Assembly: GCA_020161435.1 (NCBI GenBank)
Contig: JAIUNV010000001.1
Span: 558,001-622,000, forward strand
Direction of reading: 5' to 3'
Source of the DNA: Bacteroidota bacterium
Lineage (GTDB): Bacteria > Bacteroidota > Bacteroidia > Chitinophagales > Chitinophagaceae
Length of the DNA: 64,000 bases
In this document: in pieces, positions 51,498-61,207 of the stretch
How the letters are laid out: every line of letters begins with the position of its first letter
Position numbering within the stretch: position 1 is the first letter of the stretch
The notes under the pieces: generated by a model
What the model was told of the DNA's origin: nothing
The model's database searches: none
The model's input: the letters and a program-made list of their open reading frames with translations, nothing else
Translations under genes and position numbers: made by a program

Positions 51498-52604
51498 ATG
51501 CAGCAGCGTCGTTCATATTTCAGCACTTTGTTTTTCAGCATAGCCATGCTGATGACAGTTGCTGCTACTGCCACTGACCCTAAAGTGAAGCCTGCGGAAA
51601 AGAAAGACACAACTGCAGGAAAGGGTTTGGAAGAAAAGGGATTTCGCAATTTGTTTGTGAACACACCCGGCACAAATGGTGTAGCGGCTGCACCTCAGCT
51701 CAATCCGCAGGTGCTGCCTTTTGTAGAAGATTACCTGAAAAAGCACGAAAAGCATTTGCAATCAATGAAGGGTTGGGTTGGTCCCTACTTTTCCATGATG
51801 GATGCCATTTTGCAGAGCTATGGTTTGCCAAAAGAACTGAAATACCTGGCCGTTATAGAAAGTAATTTGCAGTCGTATGCGCAAAGCTGGGCAGGTGCTG
51901 TTGGGCCTTGGCAGTTTATGCCAGAAACTGGTCGTAGAATGGGCTTGCGCATTACTTACCGTTACGACGAACGCACCGACTATTACAAAAGTACTCATGC
52001 CGCAGCCAAATACCTGCGGGAACTACACGGCCAATTAGGCGATTGGCTGCTGGTGATTGCTGCCTACAATGGTGGCCCCGGCAATGTACAATCTGCCATT
52101 CGTAAAAGTGGCAGCCGCGATTTCTGGAAGTTGCAGTTTTACCTGCCACAAGAAAGTCGCAACCACGTTAAGAAATTCATCAGCACACATTACATTATGG
52201 AGGGTGCTGCGGGGCAAACGACCAGCACCAAAGAAGAGTGGGCCAACCATCAAACCAAGATGGTAGATCAGATTGCACAAATGCAAACCCAGTTAGACCC
52301 TGCCGTACTCAACAGTACGGCCACAACAGAAGTGCAGGGTCGTTACAACTCTGTGGTGGTGGCCAATGCATTGGCCATGGACATCAACACTTTCAATGCA
52401 TTGAACCCGGGCTTTGATGCCATAGTAAATACAGAAAAGGGTTACACGCTGCGCATCCCAACCGACAAGATGGAATTTTTCAAAACCAACCGGTTTAATA
52501 TTCTTTACCAATCGGTGGTGGCTACCATGCAGCAAGCTACCAATAGGAGCACACAGTACCCAGCAACAGAAACTAAGCCTGCGGCCAAAAAATCATTGAA
52601 TTAA
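51498..52604 (+). CDS. Lytic murein transglycosylase (MltD-like) with LysM-like end
   Basis: 368 residues: signal peptide about 1-24, then the SLT domain (about 95-230) with catalytic Glu121 in YLAVIESNLQSYAQS, followed by GAVGPWQFMPETGRRMGL and IAAYNGGPGNVQSAI. A C-terminal ~60-residue stretch (SVVVANALAMDINTFNALNPGFDA...KGYTLRIPTDK) resembles a LysM peptidoglycan-binding module. It cleaves glycan strands to 1,6-anhydromuramic ends during wall turnover. Confidence 0.92.
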   Translation: MQQRRSYFSTLFFSIAMLMTVAATATDPKVKPAEKKDTTAGKGLEEKGFRNLFVNTPGTNGVAAAPQLNPQVLPFVEDYLKKHEKHLQSMKGWVGPYFSMMDAILQSYGLPKELKYLAVIESNLQSYAQSWAGAVGPWQFMPETGRRMGLRITYRYDERTDYYKSTHAAAKYLRELHGQLGDWLLVIAAYNGGPGNVQSAIRKSGSRDFWKLQFYLPQESRNHVKKFISTHYIMEGAAGQTTSTKEEWANHQTKMVDQIAQMQTQLDPAVLNSTATTEVQGRYNSVVVANALAMDINTFNALNPGFDAIVNTEKGYTLRIPTDKMEFFKTNRFNILYQSVVATMQQATNRSTQYPATETKPAAKKSLN

Positions 52605-52611
52605 GCGTTCC

Positions 52612-53928
52612 TTATTGTGTCTGAAGTTTACTCAGCACTTGCTCAATAGCGGCCGACTTCCACTGGCATTCTTCATATTCTTTTTCCGGCACACTGTAAT
52701 GGGTGATTCCGCTACCTACATGGTAGTGTAGCTGCTTTGCAGCTTGCTCATACACGATACTGCGAATCACTACATTGAAATCGAAATCGCCGTTGGGTTG
52801 AATGTAGCCCACAGAGCCAGAGAAAATGCCTCGCTGCCCTTGCTCATATTTATCGATGAGCGACACCACACTCGGCTTGGGCGCACCGGTCATGCTGCCC
52901 ATTGGAAAGGTGGCTTGTAAAATCTGTGCAAAGCTTGTACCAGGGCGAAGTTCTCCTTCAATGGTGCTGATCATTTGATGCACCTGCGGGTAGGTGTAAA
53001 TACCAAACAGCTCAGCCACTTGTACAGAGCCGCTGTTGCAAATCTGCGACAGGTCGTTGCGTACCAAATCAACCACCATCACGTTTTCGCTGCGGTCTTT
53101 TTCACTTTGCTGTAATTGCTGTTTCAATGTTTCGTCTGTATCGGTATTGTATTTATGCCGGCTGGCTGTGCCTTTAATGGGCTGGCTGTACAAGTGGTTG
53201 CCACGTTTCATGAGGAAACGTTCAGGGCTGGCACAAGCCAAATAGTTGCTGTCAATTTTGTAATAGCACGAAAATGGATTGGGCGATACTTCGCACAACG
53301 ACAGATACAATGCTACAGGATCAACCACAGCATCGGGTACTAAAAACTGCTGACAAAAATTAATCTCATAACAATCGCCACGCAAAATGTGCTGCTGCAA
53401 CGTAGCAATGGCTTGCAGGTATTGTGCCTGCGAGAGAACAGGTGTCATTTGCCCAATGCGCATGCAGCTTTGGGTAGAAGCATTCCCTACATACTGCGAT
53501 TTGATGACTTTGAAAATTTCATCGGCCAAGCGAACATCATCAGCATAAATACAAACTGAGTTGTCGTTGCATTGCAGTACTATTTCTGGTACAAACAAGC
53601 ATGCATCAGCAAAACCATCGGGATCGGGATGTGGATGCTGCGATTGTTGCTGCATCAATTCGTAAGTGAGGCCGTAACCAAGATGGCCGAAAATCCATTG
53701 GCCGCGGTGCTCTTGTGTAAACGCATCTATTTGCGCCAATGCTTTACCAGCTTGTGTTTGCAGCATGGCTTTGGCTCCCACAGCCAGCAGACACTCCTGC
53801 TGCTGCCATGGCGATGCGTATTGATGATTGTCTAAAAAGCAACAACTGCTGAACTGGTTGGCCCAGCTCAACAGTTGTTGCTTAAATACGCTAAGGTTAT
53901 GAATGGGGTAAACCTTACCTGCTTGCAT
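52612..53928 (-). CDS. pabB: Aminodeoxychorismate synthase component I
   Basis: 438 residues of the chorismate-binding family: an N-terminal half of the PabB type, then the catalytic core with CYEINFCQQF, PERFLMKRGNHLYSQPIKGTASR (the PIKGT lysine distinguishes PabB from anthranilate synthase), VDLVRNDLSQIC, MTGAPK, and the FDFNVVIRSIVY segment. It makes 4-amino-4-deoxychorismate for folate synthesis. Its end faces the transglycosylase gene across 7 bases. The next upstream gene is the acidic protein. Confidence 0.93.
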   Translation of the reverse strand: MQAGKVYPIHNLSVFKQQLLSWANQFSSCCFLDNHQYASPWQQQECLLAVGAKAMLQTQAGKALAQIDAFTQEHRGQWIFGHLGYGLTYELMQQQSQHPHPDPDGFADACLFVPEIVLQCNDNSVCIYADDVRLADEIFKVIKSQYVGNASTQSCMRIGQMTPVLSQAQYLQAIATLQQHILRGDCYEINFCQQFLVPDAVVDPVALYLSLCEVSPNPFSCYYKIDSNYLACASPERFLMKRGNHLYSQPIKGTASRHKYNTDTDETLKQQLQQSEKDRSENVMVVDLVRNDLSQICNSGSVQVAELFGIYTYPQVHQMISTIEGELRPGTSFAQILQATFPMGSMTGAPKPSVVSLIDKYEQGQRGIFSGSVGYIQPNGDFDFNVVIRSIVYEQAAKQLHYHVGSGITHYSVPEKEYEECQWKSAAIEQVLSKLQTQ

Positions 53929-53947
53929 GTTTTTGTATGCGACTCAA

Positions 53948-54361
53948 TTAGAAGTCGTCTTCGTCGTCAAAGCTATCGCCGCCGTCGCCAAACAGGTCGT
54001 CGAACTCATTGAGGTCTTCGTCCAGTTTGAAGTCGTCTTCTTCATCCTCGCCTTTTTTGCCGCCTTTTTTAGCGCCAGATTTTGGCAAATCAAATTCTTC
54101 GAAGTCAGGGTCCCAGCTTTCTTCTTCGTCTTCTTCACCCTTTTCCCAATCGTCCTCGTCGTCTTCTACGTCTTCATCGTCTTCGTCTTCATCTTTGGCT
54201 TTTTTGCCACCTTTTTTCTTGGGGGCATCATCCTCGTCTTCATCTAAATCGTCGTCGTCATCATCTGCCTTTTTACCAGCGATAATGTTGCCCAACAGCT
54301 CATCTATTTCGTCTGCGGGTGTCAGGATATCTTGTTCCAATGTTGCTTTTCTAATAGCCAT
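53948..54361 (-). CDS. Very acidic Asp/Glu-rich small protein
   Basis: 137 residues. The first 30 (MAIRKATLEQDILTPADEID, then ELLGNIIAGKK) are ordinary; the rest alternates long Asp/Glu runs with short Lys/Gly patches (PKKKGGKKAK). It lies between purA and pabB on the same strand. Such proteins near purA occur in related bacteria, but no domain or function is known; it may bind basic proteins or metal ions. The antisense Ser-rich frame is only its mirror. Confidence 0.75.
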   Translation of the reverse strand: MAIRKATLEQDILTPADEIDELLGNIIAGKKADDDDDDLDEDEDDAPKKKGGKKAKDEDEDDEDVEDDEDDWEKGEEDEEESWDPDFEEFDLPKSGAKKGGKKGEDEEDDFKLDEDLNEFDDLFGDGGDSFDDEDDF

Positions 54362-54477
54362 GTTGCGAAGGATTAGAAATGTAAAATTTGGGAGTGAAAT
54401 TTATTTAGCCAAAAAAATGACGGAACTTTTTTTCAATGATTCAATCAAACTTTTTTGGACCGTTTTTCAATGTAAAA

Positions 54478-55740
54478 CTATAAGGGTACAATTTGGTCTC
54501 GACCTGGGCCATTGCTTACCCATTTTACCGGCGCACCAATTTTTTCGTTGATGAACTGAGTATAAGTACGCATGGTTTCGGGTAAATCGTTTTCTGTTTT
54601 GCACACGGTAGTGTCGGTATTCCAACCGGGGAATGATTGTAGCACCGGTTCGATATTGGCCTTGCAAAGATCGAATGGAATCTGGCCAGTTTCTACGCCA
54701 TTTACATTGTATGCTGTGCACACTTGCAATGGAGTGAACTTGTCCAGCACGTCGGCTTTGGTCATTACCACTTTGGTTACCCCGTTGATCATGCAGGCGT
54801 AGTTGAGGGCTACCAAATCAATCCAGCCGCAGCGGCGAGGCCGACCTGTAGTGGCGCCAAATTCATTGCCTGCTTTGCGCAGTTCTTCGCCGGTTGCGTC
54901 GTGCAGTTCGGTAGGGAAAGGACCGCCGCCCACACGGGTGCAATAGGCCTTTGTAATACCGATTACATCACGCACCAATTGAGGCGCTACACCCAAGCCA
55001 CTCATAACACCGGCAGTAATGGTATTGCTGCTGGTTACAAACGGGAATGTGCCAAAATCGATATCGAGCATGCTGCCTTGGGCACCTTCTGCCAGTACTT
55101 TTTTACCAGCCCGTATTTTTTCGTTGAGGAAGTATTCGCCATCTACAATATTGAGGCTGCGCAAAAACTCTACTGCTTCAAAAAACTCTTCTTCCCAAGC
55201 GGTAATGTCTTCGTTGAAATTATGGTTATCGAGCAGGCGCTGATGCTTTAGGCGCAGCTTGATGTAATTGGTGGTAAAGTTCTTGTCGAGCAGGTCGCCA
55301 ACACGCAGGCCATTACGTCCTGTTTTATCCATGTAAGCGGGGCCAATGCCTTTGAGGGTAGAGCCAATTTTGCCATCACCTTTTTGCATTTCGCTGGCTT
55401 TGTCCAAAGCACGGTGCGTAGGCAAAATGAGGTGGGTACGCTTAGAAATAAACATGTTTTTGCGAACGTCGGCACCAAATTTGGCTACCGATTCGCATTC
55501 TCTTTTCAGGGTTACTGCATCGAGCACCACACCGCTGCCAATAAGGTTGGTGGTGTGGTTGTGAAATACACCGGAGGGTATTTGGTGCAGCACAATTTTT
55601 TGGCCGTCTACATACAATGTGTGGCCTGCATTTGGGCCGCCCTGAAAGCGGGCAATAATATCGTAGTTAGGAGCAAAGTAGTCTACGATTTTTCCTTTGC
55701 CCTCATCGCCCCACTGTAGGCCGAGTATAACGTCAATCAT
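54478..55740 (-). CDS. purA: Adenylosuccinate synthetase
   Basis: 420 residues. Joins IMP and aspartate with GTP, the first committed step to AMP. The start at ATG 55740 gives MIDVILGLQWGDEGKGKIVD with the GDEGKGK loop at 11-17; FQGGPNAGHTLY carries the catalytic His; STLKGIGPAYMDKTGRNG and GAQGSMLDIDFGTFPFVTSS follow, and TTGRPRRCGWIDLVAL confirms the family. Length is normal. Confidence 0.97.
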   Translation of the reverse strand: MIDVILGLQWGDEGKGKIVDYFAPNYDIIARFQGGPNAGHTLYVDGQKIVLHQIPSGVFHNHTTNLIGSGVVLDAVTLKRECESVAKFGADVRKNMFISKRTHLILPTHRALDKASEMQKGDGKIGSTLKGIGPAYMDKTGRNGLRVGDLLDKNFTTNYIKLRLKHQRLLDNHNFNEDITAWEEEFFEAVEFLRSLNIVDGEYFLNEKIRAGKKVLAEGAQGSMLDIDFGTFPFVTSSNTITAGVMSGLGVAPQLVRDVIGITKAYCTRVGGGPFPTELHDATGEELRKAGNEFGATTGRPRRCGWIDLVALNYACMINGVTKVVMTKADVLDKFTPLQVCTAYNVNGVETGQIPFDLCKANIEPVLQSFPGWNTDTTVCKTENDLPETMRTYTQFINEKIGAPVKWVSNGPGRDQIVPL

Positions 55741-55767
55741 GATTTGTTGGATATGCCTGTTGAACGG

Positions 55768-55775
55768 CAAAAATA
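55768..55775 (-). promoter_or_regulatory. Candidate -7 box of purA
   Basis: TATTTTTG on the minus strand, 27 bases before the purA ATG; no clear -33 TTG at the expected distance. Confidence 0.45.
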
Positions 55776-55833
55776 GGAGGTTGCACCCGTGTATAGCCGA
55801 TAATTGAAGGGAAGATTTAATTTGACAATTTCC

Positions 55834-56775
55834 TTACTCAATTACTTCTTCAATGTGGTATACTGGGCGCTGTTTGGTTTCGAGATAAATGCGGGAAATA
55901 TATTCGCCCAAAATGCCCAAGGCTAGCAGCTGCACCCCGCCCAAAAAGTAAATGGGCAGTGTAATGGATGCCCAGCCCGGCGCATTGCGGCCGGTAAGAA
56001 TGACGAAGATGACCCAAAATGAAGCCAGCAAACTGCCAATAAATACCAGAAAACCAACGTAGGTGATAATTTTCAACGGCACATTACTAAACGAGGTAAT
56101 ACCATTCACCGCCAGGTTCAGCATTTTCCGAAACGGGTATTTAGTTTCGCCAGCAGTGCGGTCTTGCCGGTCGTAGTACACCGTGGCATTGGCAAAGCCC
56201 ATGCGGGGAAAAATGCCTCTCAGAAAAAGGTTTACTTCGCGGTAGCGGCCAAACTCATGCAACACCTGATTGCTTAGTAACCGAAAATCGGCATGGTTGT
56301 ACACCAGATTAACCCCCAGCTTGTGCATGAGCCCGTAAAACCACAGGGCGGTTTTGCGTTTAAACCAGGTGTCGTTGCCACGGCTTTGCCTCACGCCATA
56401 CACCAGTTGTGCTCCACGCAGGTAAGCTTCCAGCATGGCTTTGGTGCAATGAATATCGTCTTGCAAATCGGCATCCATACTAATCATGCAATCACACTTG
56501 CCGGTTACAAAATGCATACCTGCAAGCAATGCACTTTGGTGTCCGCAGTTGGCACTCAGCTTCAGGGTTTTAACCTGTGCACTTTTGTGCTGTCGCAACA
56601 GTTCCAGGGTGTTGTCGCGGCTGCCATCGTCTACAAACAACAGATAGCTTTCGGCGGCTATCAACGATTGAGCAACATAGTCGTTGAGCAAATGCTGCAA
56701 CCGCTCCACAGTGCTGGCAATAATAGCTGACTCGTTGTAACATGGTAATACGATGGCTAACAGAGGAGGACGCAT
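55834..56775 (-). CDS. Family 2 glycosyltransferase, polyprenyl-phosphate sugar synthase type
   Basis: 313 residues from ATG 56775 (eight fewer than the open frame). The cytoplasmic GT-A domain has VLPCYNESAII, FVDDGSRDNT and MISMDADLQDD (DxD metal site). Two C-terminal membrane helices (ITYVGFLVFIGSLLASFWVIF; SITLPIYFLGGVQLLALGILG) follow, and the GEYISRIYLETKQRPVYHIEE end is typical of GtrB/DPM-like enzymes. It transfers a sugar to undecaprenyl phosphate, giving a donor for membrane glycosyltransferases. Divergent from the ArnT-like gene, its probable partner. Confidence 0.9.
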   Translation of the reverse strand: MRPPLLAIVLPCYNESAIIASTVERLQHLLNDYVAQSLIAAESYLLFVDDGSRDNTLELLRQHKSAQVKTLKLSANCGHQSALLAGMHFVTGKCDCMISMDADLQDDIHCTKAMLEAYLRGAQLVYGVRQSRGNDTWFKRKTALWFYGLMHKLGVNLVYNHADFRLLSNQVLHEFGRYREVNLFLRGIFPRMGFANATVYYDRQDRTAGETKYPFRKMLNLAVNGITSFSNVPLKIITYVGFLVFIGSLLASFWVIFVILTGRNAPGWASITLPIYFLGGVQLLALGILGEYISRIYLETKQRPVYHIEEVIE

Positions 56776-56826
56776 GCTGGCTACTTTATAGGGCGGCAAA
56801 TTAGCGATTTCCGACGGGCTGGCAGA

Positions 56827-56853
56827 TTGCCTGCCATGAGGCTATTACCTTCG
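56827..56853 (+). promoter_or_regulatory. Candidate promoter of the ArnT-like gene
   Basis: TTG (56827-56829) and TACCTTCG (56846-56853), 16 bases apart; one mismatch in the -7 box and a slightly short spacer. Confidence 0.4.
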
Positions 56854-56869
56854 CACAAATTTTTTGGGC

Positions 56870-58561
56870 ATGAACAAAACTTATTGGCCACTCTGGTTGC
56901 TGCTGATTTTGGTGCTGGCAGCGGGTATGTTTTTTCCAAAACTGATGGATACCGATGCGCCGGAATATGCTGGCATTGCCATGCACATGCATCAGCAAAA
57001 TAACTGGGCCGATATTGTAAACAGAACCTACGAAAATGGCCAAGCCTACGATTATCTCGATAAGCCGCATGTGTTGTTTTGGAGTGCATGTCCGGGCTAT
57101 CAGCTGTTTGGCGCAACAGATTACGGCTACCGGTTGGTAAGCATACTCATGAGCTTGCTGGCTGCTTTTGCTACGGCAAAGCTGGGCGGTTTGCTGTACA
57201 ATAAAAGAGTAGGGCAGGTAGCTGCGCTGATGTTTATGACCTCACAAGCCATACTACTGGCCAATCACGATGTACGTACCGATTCGTTACTCACCAGCTT
57301 TGTGGTGCTGGCTGTATGGCAGCTGGTATTGTTTATTCAAAAAAATAAATGGCAGCACCTGCTGTGGGCAGGGGCTTTTTTGGCAGGCGGCGTGGGCACC
57401 AAGGGCATGATTGCGGTATTGGTAGTGGGTAGTGTTACCTTCTTTTACCTGCTTGGTCAGCGTAATTTTAAAACCTTGTTTACCTGGAAGTGGGCCCTAC
57501 TGCTGGCATCTTTCTTTGTGTTTTTGTCGCCGGTGTTGTACTACTATTATCAGCAGTTCGATTTGCATCCGGAGAAGCTGGTGAATGGTAGCTATGGCAT
57601 GTCTGGCATCAAGTTTCTTTTATGGACCCAAAGCTTTGAACGCTTTGCCGGCGATAGAACTTTTGTAGACAATCCTGAGTTTAGTTTCTTGTTTCACTCG
57701 CTGCTGTGGGCAATGCTACCGTGGAGTGTGCTGTGCTACAGCGGTGTGGTTAGTCGCATTAAAGACGCTATTCAAACCAAGGGACAATCGCTGTGGCAGG
57801 TGGAGCAACTCACTTTTGCCGGAGTATGGGCCATGTTCATTTTTATGTCTATGTCGAGCTTTAAGCTGCCACATTATATCAATGTGTTGTTTCCGTTCAT
57901 GTCCATTTTTACGGCACAGTTTGTTCATCAGTTTTTTGAAAAGGGCAATTTCAAAGCACTCCGTATCATCCGCAATTTTCAGTGGGTGATTGTGGGTATT
58001 CTAGGTGTATTGTTTGTGGTGCTCAATGGCTGGGCTTTTCCGGTGCAGCATTGGGGTGTTGCATTGGCAATATTGCTGTTTGCCGCCATCATCATTTGGT
58101 ATTTTTTACGTACGCCTACCGATTTGTTTGATAAAGCATGGATACCTTCTGCTGCTACAATTTTGCTGGTCAATTTTGGATTGAACCTGAACTTTTATCC
58201 GCAAATAGCCCGCTACCAAGGTGGAAGTGCTATGGCAGAAGTGGTAAAAGAAATGCGGGTGGATAAGCAGCAGCTTTTTTTGTACCACACCGTGCTGCGT
58301 TCTTTTGATTTTTACCTGCAAGACTGGCGGCCCATGCTAAGTGATACGGCCATCCGTGACCGCATTGCCGCTAAGCAACCAACCCTCATTTTTACCAATG
58401 ATGATGGCATTGCTTTGCTGCAAAAATCATTTGTGTTGCAAGAGCTGAGCAAGCAGCCCGATTTTCATATTACCGGTCTTAATGCACAATTCATCAATCC
58501 TAAAACAAGAAGTAACAGTTACGGATTTGTGCACCTGGTGGCCGTTGCCGGTGTTAAATAA
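56870..58561 (+). CDS. ArnT/PMT-like membrane glycosyltransferase
   Basis: 563 residues starting at ATG 56870. About twelve hydrophobic helices. The first extracytoplasmic loop carries the acidic motif of GT-C enzymes (MDTDAPEYAGIAMHM), and YDYLDKPHVLFW matches the DKPP-like motif of the ArnT/PMT family. A C-terminal soluble domain ends the protein. It probably moves a sugar from a polyprenyl-phosphate carrier to lipid A, glycan or protein on the periplasmic face; the GT2 gene across the divergent promoter would make the donor. Confidence 0.88.
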   Translation: MNKTYWPLWLLLILVLAAGMFFPKLMDTDAPEYAGIAMHMHQQNNWADIVNRTYENGQAYDYLDKPHVLFWSACPGYQLFGATDYGYRLVSILMSLLAAFATAKLGGLLYNKRVGQVAALMFMTSQAILLANHDVRTDSLLTSFVVLAVWQLVLFIQKNKWQHLLWAGAFLAGGVGTKGMIAVLVVGSVTFFYLLGQRNFKTLFTWKWALLLASFFVFLSPVLYYYYQQFDLHPEKLVNGSYGMSGIKFLLWTQSFERFAGDRTFVDNPEFSFLFHSLLWAMLPWSVLCYSGVVSRIKDAIQTKGQSLWQVEQLTFAGVWAMFIFMSMSSFKLPHYINVLFPFMSIFTAQFVHQFFEKGNFKALRIIRNFQWVIVGILGVLFVVLNGWAFPVQHWGVALAILLFAAIIIWYFLRTPTDLFDKAWIPSAATILLVNFGLNLNFYPQIARYQGGSAMAEVVKEMRVDKQQLFLYHTVLRSFDFYLQDWRPMLSDTAIRDRIAAKQPTLIFTNDDGIALLQKSFVLQELSKQPDFHITGLNAQFINPKTRSNSYGFVHLVAVAGVK

Positions 58562-58581
58562 ATCACCTGACTTTTGTACAT

Positions 58582-58624
58582 AAAAAAAATCCCTGCAAGG
58601 ACTGGCCTTGCAGGGATTTTTTTT
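58582..58624. terminator. Strong bidirectional terminator
   Basis: A perfect 19-bp stem: AAAAAAAATCCCTGCAAGG and CCTTGCAGGGATTTTTTTT, loop ACTGG. It serves the ArnT-like gene (+) and the delta-60 gene (-). Confidence 0.95.
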
Positions 58625-58640
58625 ATGTGGACGATGGCTG

Positions 58641-60929
58641 TTATTCTTTCACCAAACGCAGTGTTTGACGATTGCCATTGCCAGTTACTTCTATGCTGTA
58701 GATTCCTTTGGCGAGGTTGGCAGTAGCCAGTTTCAGCTGGTTGGCACCTGCACTTACCTGTTGTGCGGTTTGCATTACCAGCTGGCCGCGGCTATCCAAT
58801 ACACGGATGTTTATTTTTTCGGTAGCAGTAGCCTTATACAACACCCGGGCTTCGCTGGTTACGGGGTTTTGCAGTAAGGCTGCACCCAAATTTACCTTAC
58901 CCGGACGGATAGATTTGATGTCGCTGTAAGCGGCTTTGCCATCTCTGTCTATCATGTGCAGGCGGTAGTACACTACACCTGTGTGGGGCACTTTAGCCAG
59001 GTTGTCGGTAAAATTGTAGCTGCGGCTGCTGTTGCTATTGCCGGCGGCATTTACTTTTCCGGCCACGGCAAAGTTGTTGCCATCCAAACTACGCTCTACA
59101 TTAAAGTGGCTGCTGTTTTGTTCGGAAGCCGTGTTCCAGTCAAGCTTAGCAGCAACGCCTTCTGCACGGGCAGTAAAGTTTTTGAGTTTTACCGGCAGTA
59201 CGTTCAGGCTGGTTTGCATAAAGAAACCGCTGAAGCCAGTTACATCAAAGCTGATTTCCCATTTGCTGGTGGTACTGTTCCAGATGATGTCTGTATCTAC
59301 CGGATCGATAATGGTAGTGCCACCACTATAGTTGGCCGGGTTGCCATCGTTGGGAGAGCTTGAGCCTGCATATTTAGTGAAACGGATATTGGCTTTATTG
59401 TTTTCGACATCAGCGCCATTGTATGGCAGGTCGTTGCCATTTGGTACAGCGTTAAAGGCATCAAATTCGGCCTGTGTAAAATAAAGCGTTACACGGGCAG
59501 TAGTACCGGAGGCCGGGGTAATTTCATAATGACGCTGCAGGTAAGGAATGTTGCCTACGCTTTGCACACTACCATCAAAGAAAACCTGAGCAGTAACGTT
59601 GCCACTTACTGGGGTAGCACCGTTGGGAACTACTTTAGCCACGATGCTACCATCTGTACTGCCCAAGGCATACACATTGTTTGCAGAAATGCCGGTGATA
59701 GTGGCCGTTTGTGCAGTGATTGCAGCAGTAAGGTCGCCATGCAGGCGGGCTATGCGGGTGCGGGTAGCACCATTGAATGTAGTGAAGCTGCCCACGGCAA
59801 CAATTTTACCATCGCTCTGCAGCGCCAGTTGGTTTACAAAACCGCCGCTATTTGCGCCAGGGTTGGGTACAAAGTTGGTATTAACAGTGCCATTGGCATT
59901 GAACGAAGAGATGCTGTTGCGGGTAGGCAGTACGGATGGTGTGGTAGTACCCGAAATGGTAAATGAGCCACCTAACAAAAATGAATCATCGCTTTTTACC
60001 AAAATGGCAGTAATGGATGAGTTAGCACCTGCAGTAAAAGTTGCATCAACCGTACCATCGGGGTTGAGCCGAACCAAACGAACAACGGCAGACCCATTCC
60101 AATTGGTAAAGTCGCCACCAAGCAAAATTTTACCATCGCTTTGCACAGCTACGGCTCTCACAGTATTGTTGGCTCCAGTGCCAATGTTGGTCATAAATGT
60201 AGCATCAGTGGTGCCATCGGCATTCAAACGCACTACTCTGCCAATTGAAGCGCCGTTGAAAGTAGTCACATTGCCTACGGCAATAATTTTATCATCAGGT
60301 TGAACGGCAATTCTTTCAAAATCACCGACGGTTGCACCTGTACCAATATTGGTGTTGAAAGTGGTGTTGAGCACACCTGTAGCTGAGATACGGGCAATTT
60401 TTCCAACAGAGCTACCATTGAAAGTGGTAAATAATCCGGCTGCTACAATATCGCCACTTGAAAGAATACCAATGGTATTGACACGAAGGTTGGTGCCACT
60501 GGCAGGTGCATACGATACATCACGGCTACCATCATCATTCAGCAACAAAATGCCGCCCGGGGCTGCAGCTCCATTGAATTGTGTAAACGCACCACCAATC
60601 CAGATTTTATTGTCGCTGCGGATGCGAAGAGCTCTTACAATGGCATTAGGACCATTGCCACCCGTGTTGAAACTGGCATCAAAACTGCCATTCGAATTCA
60701 ACTGAGCCAGATTGGTTTTGGTATTGCCATCCACTGAGTTAAAATCACCGGCAATGATGATTTTGCCAGTAGATGTAATGGCGGTATTGGAGATAAAGTT
60801 ATTTCCGCCGGATACACCGGCTCCAAAAGTTGTAGCATCTAATACTCCGCCCTGTTGGCCAAAGCCAATGTGTGTGCCCAATAGCAGGAGGGCACCTGCC
60901 ATGGCTTTTTGAAAGTAAACGTGTTTCAT
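58641..60929 (-). CDS. Secreted delta-60-repeat protein with T9SS sorting domain
   Basis: 762 residues from ATG 60929, which begins the signal peptide (MKHVYFQKAMAGALLLLGTHIGFG, then QQGGV). About residues 50-400 hold about seven delta-60 beta-propeller repeats (VRAVAVQSDGKILLGGDFTNWNG, then RLVRLNPDGTVDATF). A middle beta-domain follows, then a region typical before the sorting domain (LPVKLKNFTARAEGVAAKLDWNTASEQNSSHFNVERS). The C-terminal type A sorting domain ends NLAKGIYSIEVTGNGNRQTLRLVKE. Likely a cell-surface or secreted adhesin or enzyme scaffold exported by type IX secretion. Confidence 0.9.
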   Translation of the reverse strand: MKHVYFQKAMAGALLLLGTHIGFGQQGGVLDATTFGAGVSGGNNFISNTAITSTGKIIIAGDFNSVDGNTKTNLAQLNSNGSFDASFNTGGNGPNAIVRALRIRSDNKIWIGGAFTQFNGAAAPGGILLLNDDGSRDVSYAPASGTNLRVNTIGILSSGDIVAAGLFTTFNGSSVGKIARISATGVLNTTFNTNIGTGATVGDFERIAVQPDDKIIAVGNVTTFNGASIGRVVRLNADGTTDATFMTNIGTGANNTVRAVAVQSDGKILLGGDFTNWNGSAVVRLVRLNPDGTVDATFTAGANSSITAILVKSDDSFLLGGSFTISGTTTPSVLPTRNSISSFNANGTVNTNFVPNPGANSGGFVNQLALQSDGKIVAVGSFTTFNGATRTRIARLHGDLTAAITAQTATITGISANNVYALGSTDGSIVAKVVPNGATPVSGNVTAQVFFDGSVQSVGNIPYLQRHYEITPASGTTARVTLYFTQAEFDAFNAVPNGNDLPYNGADVENNKANIRFTKYAGSSSPNDGNPANYSGGTTIIDPVDTDIIWNSTTSKWEISFDVTGFSGFFMQTSLNVLPVKLKNFTARAEGVAAKLDWNTASEQNSSHFNVERSLDGNNFAVAGKVNAAGNSNSSRSYNFTDNLAKVPHTGVVYYRLHMIDRDGKAAYSDIKSIRPGKVNLGAALLQNPVTSEARVLYKATATEKINIRVLDSRGQLVMQTAQQVSAGANQLKLATANLAKGIYSIEVTGNGNRQTLRLVKE

Positions 60930-61207
60930 GCTTGTTAGGTTTATGCTATTAAATGATAAATGGCGAAGTTTATTCAATCAATCTTGGGTTCTTAAGAAAA
61001 GCAGCAGCTACAATTGCAATAGCAATAGGCAACACCTACGCTACAAGTTTTGTAACTGTACCCGCAGGAGTATATCACTTTTCTTCAGTAAAAATGGGTT
61101 GGTAAGCGAAATGGTTTTTGGGGTATTTACTTATTGCAAAGTAAGAAATTCATTGTTGTAATGCTGAATTTCCTTTGCAAGAATATGACCGAGGGATAAA
61201 AAACTTT
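60930..61207. other. Gene-free spacer between ppc and the delta-60 gene
   Basis: 278 AT-rich bases without a credible gene, holding the promoter region of the delta-60 gene and the 3' region of ppc. No convincing hairpin or promoter box was found. Confidence 0.5.

Noticed and set aside
54009..54551. Plus-strand Ser-rich open frame
   Set aside because: It is the complement of the Asp/Glu codons of the acidic protein gene.
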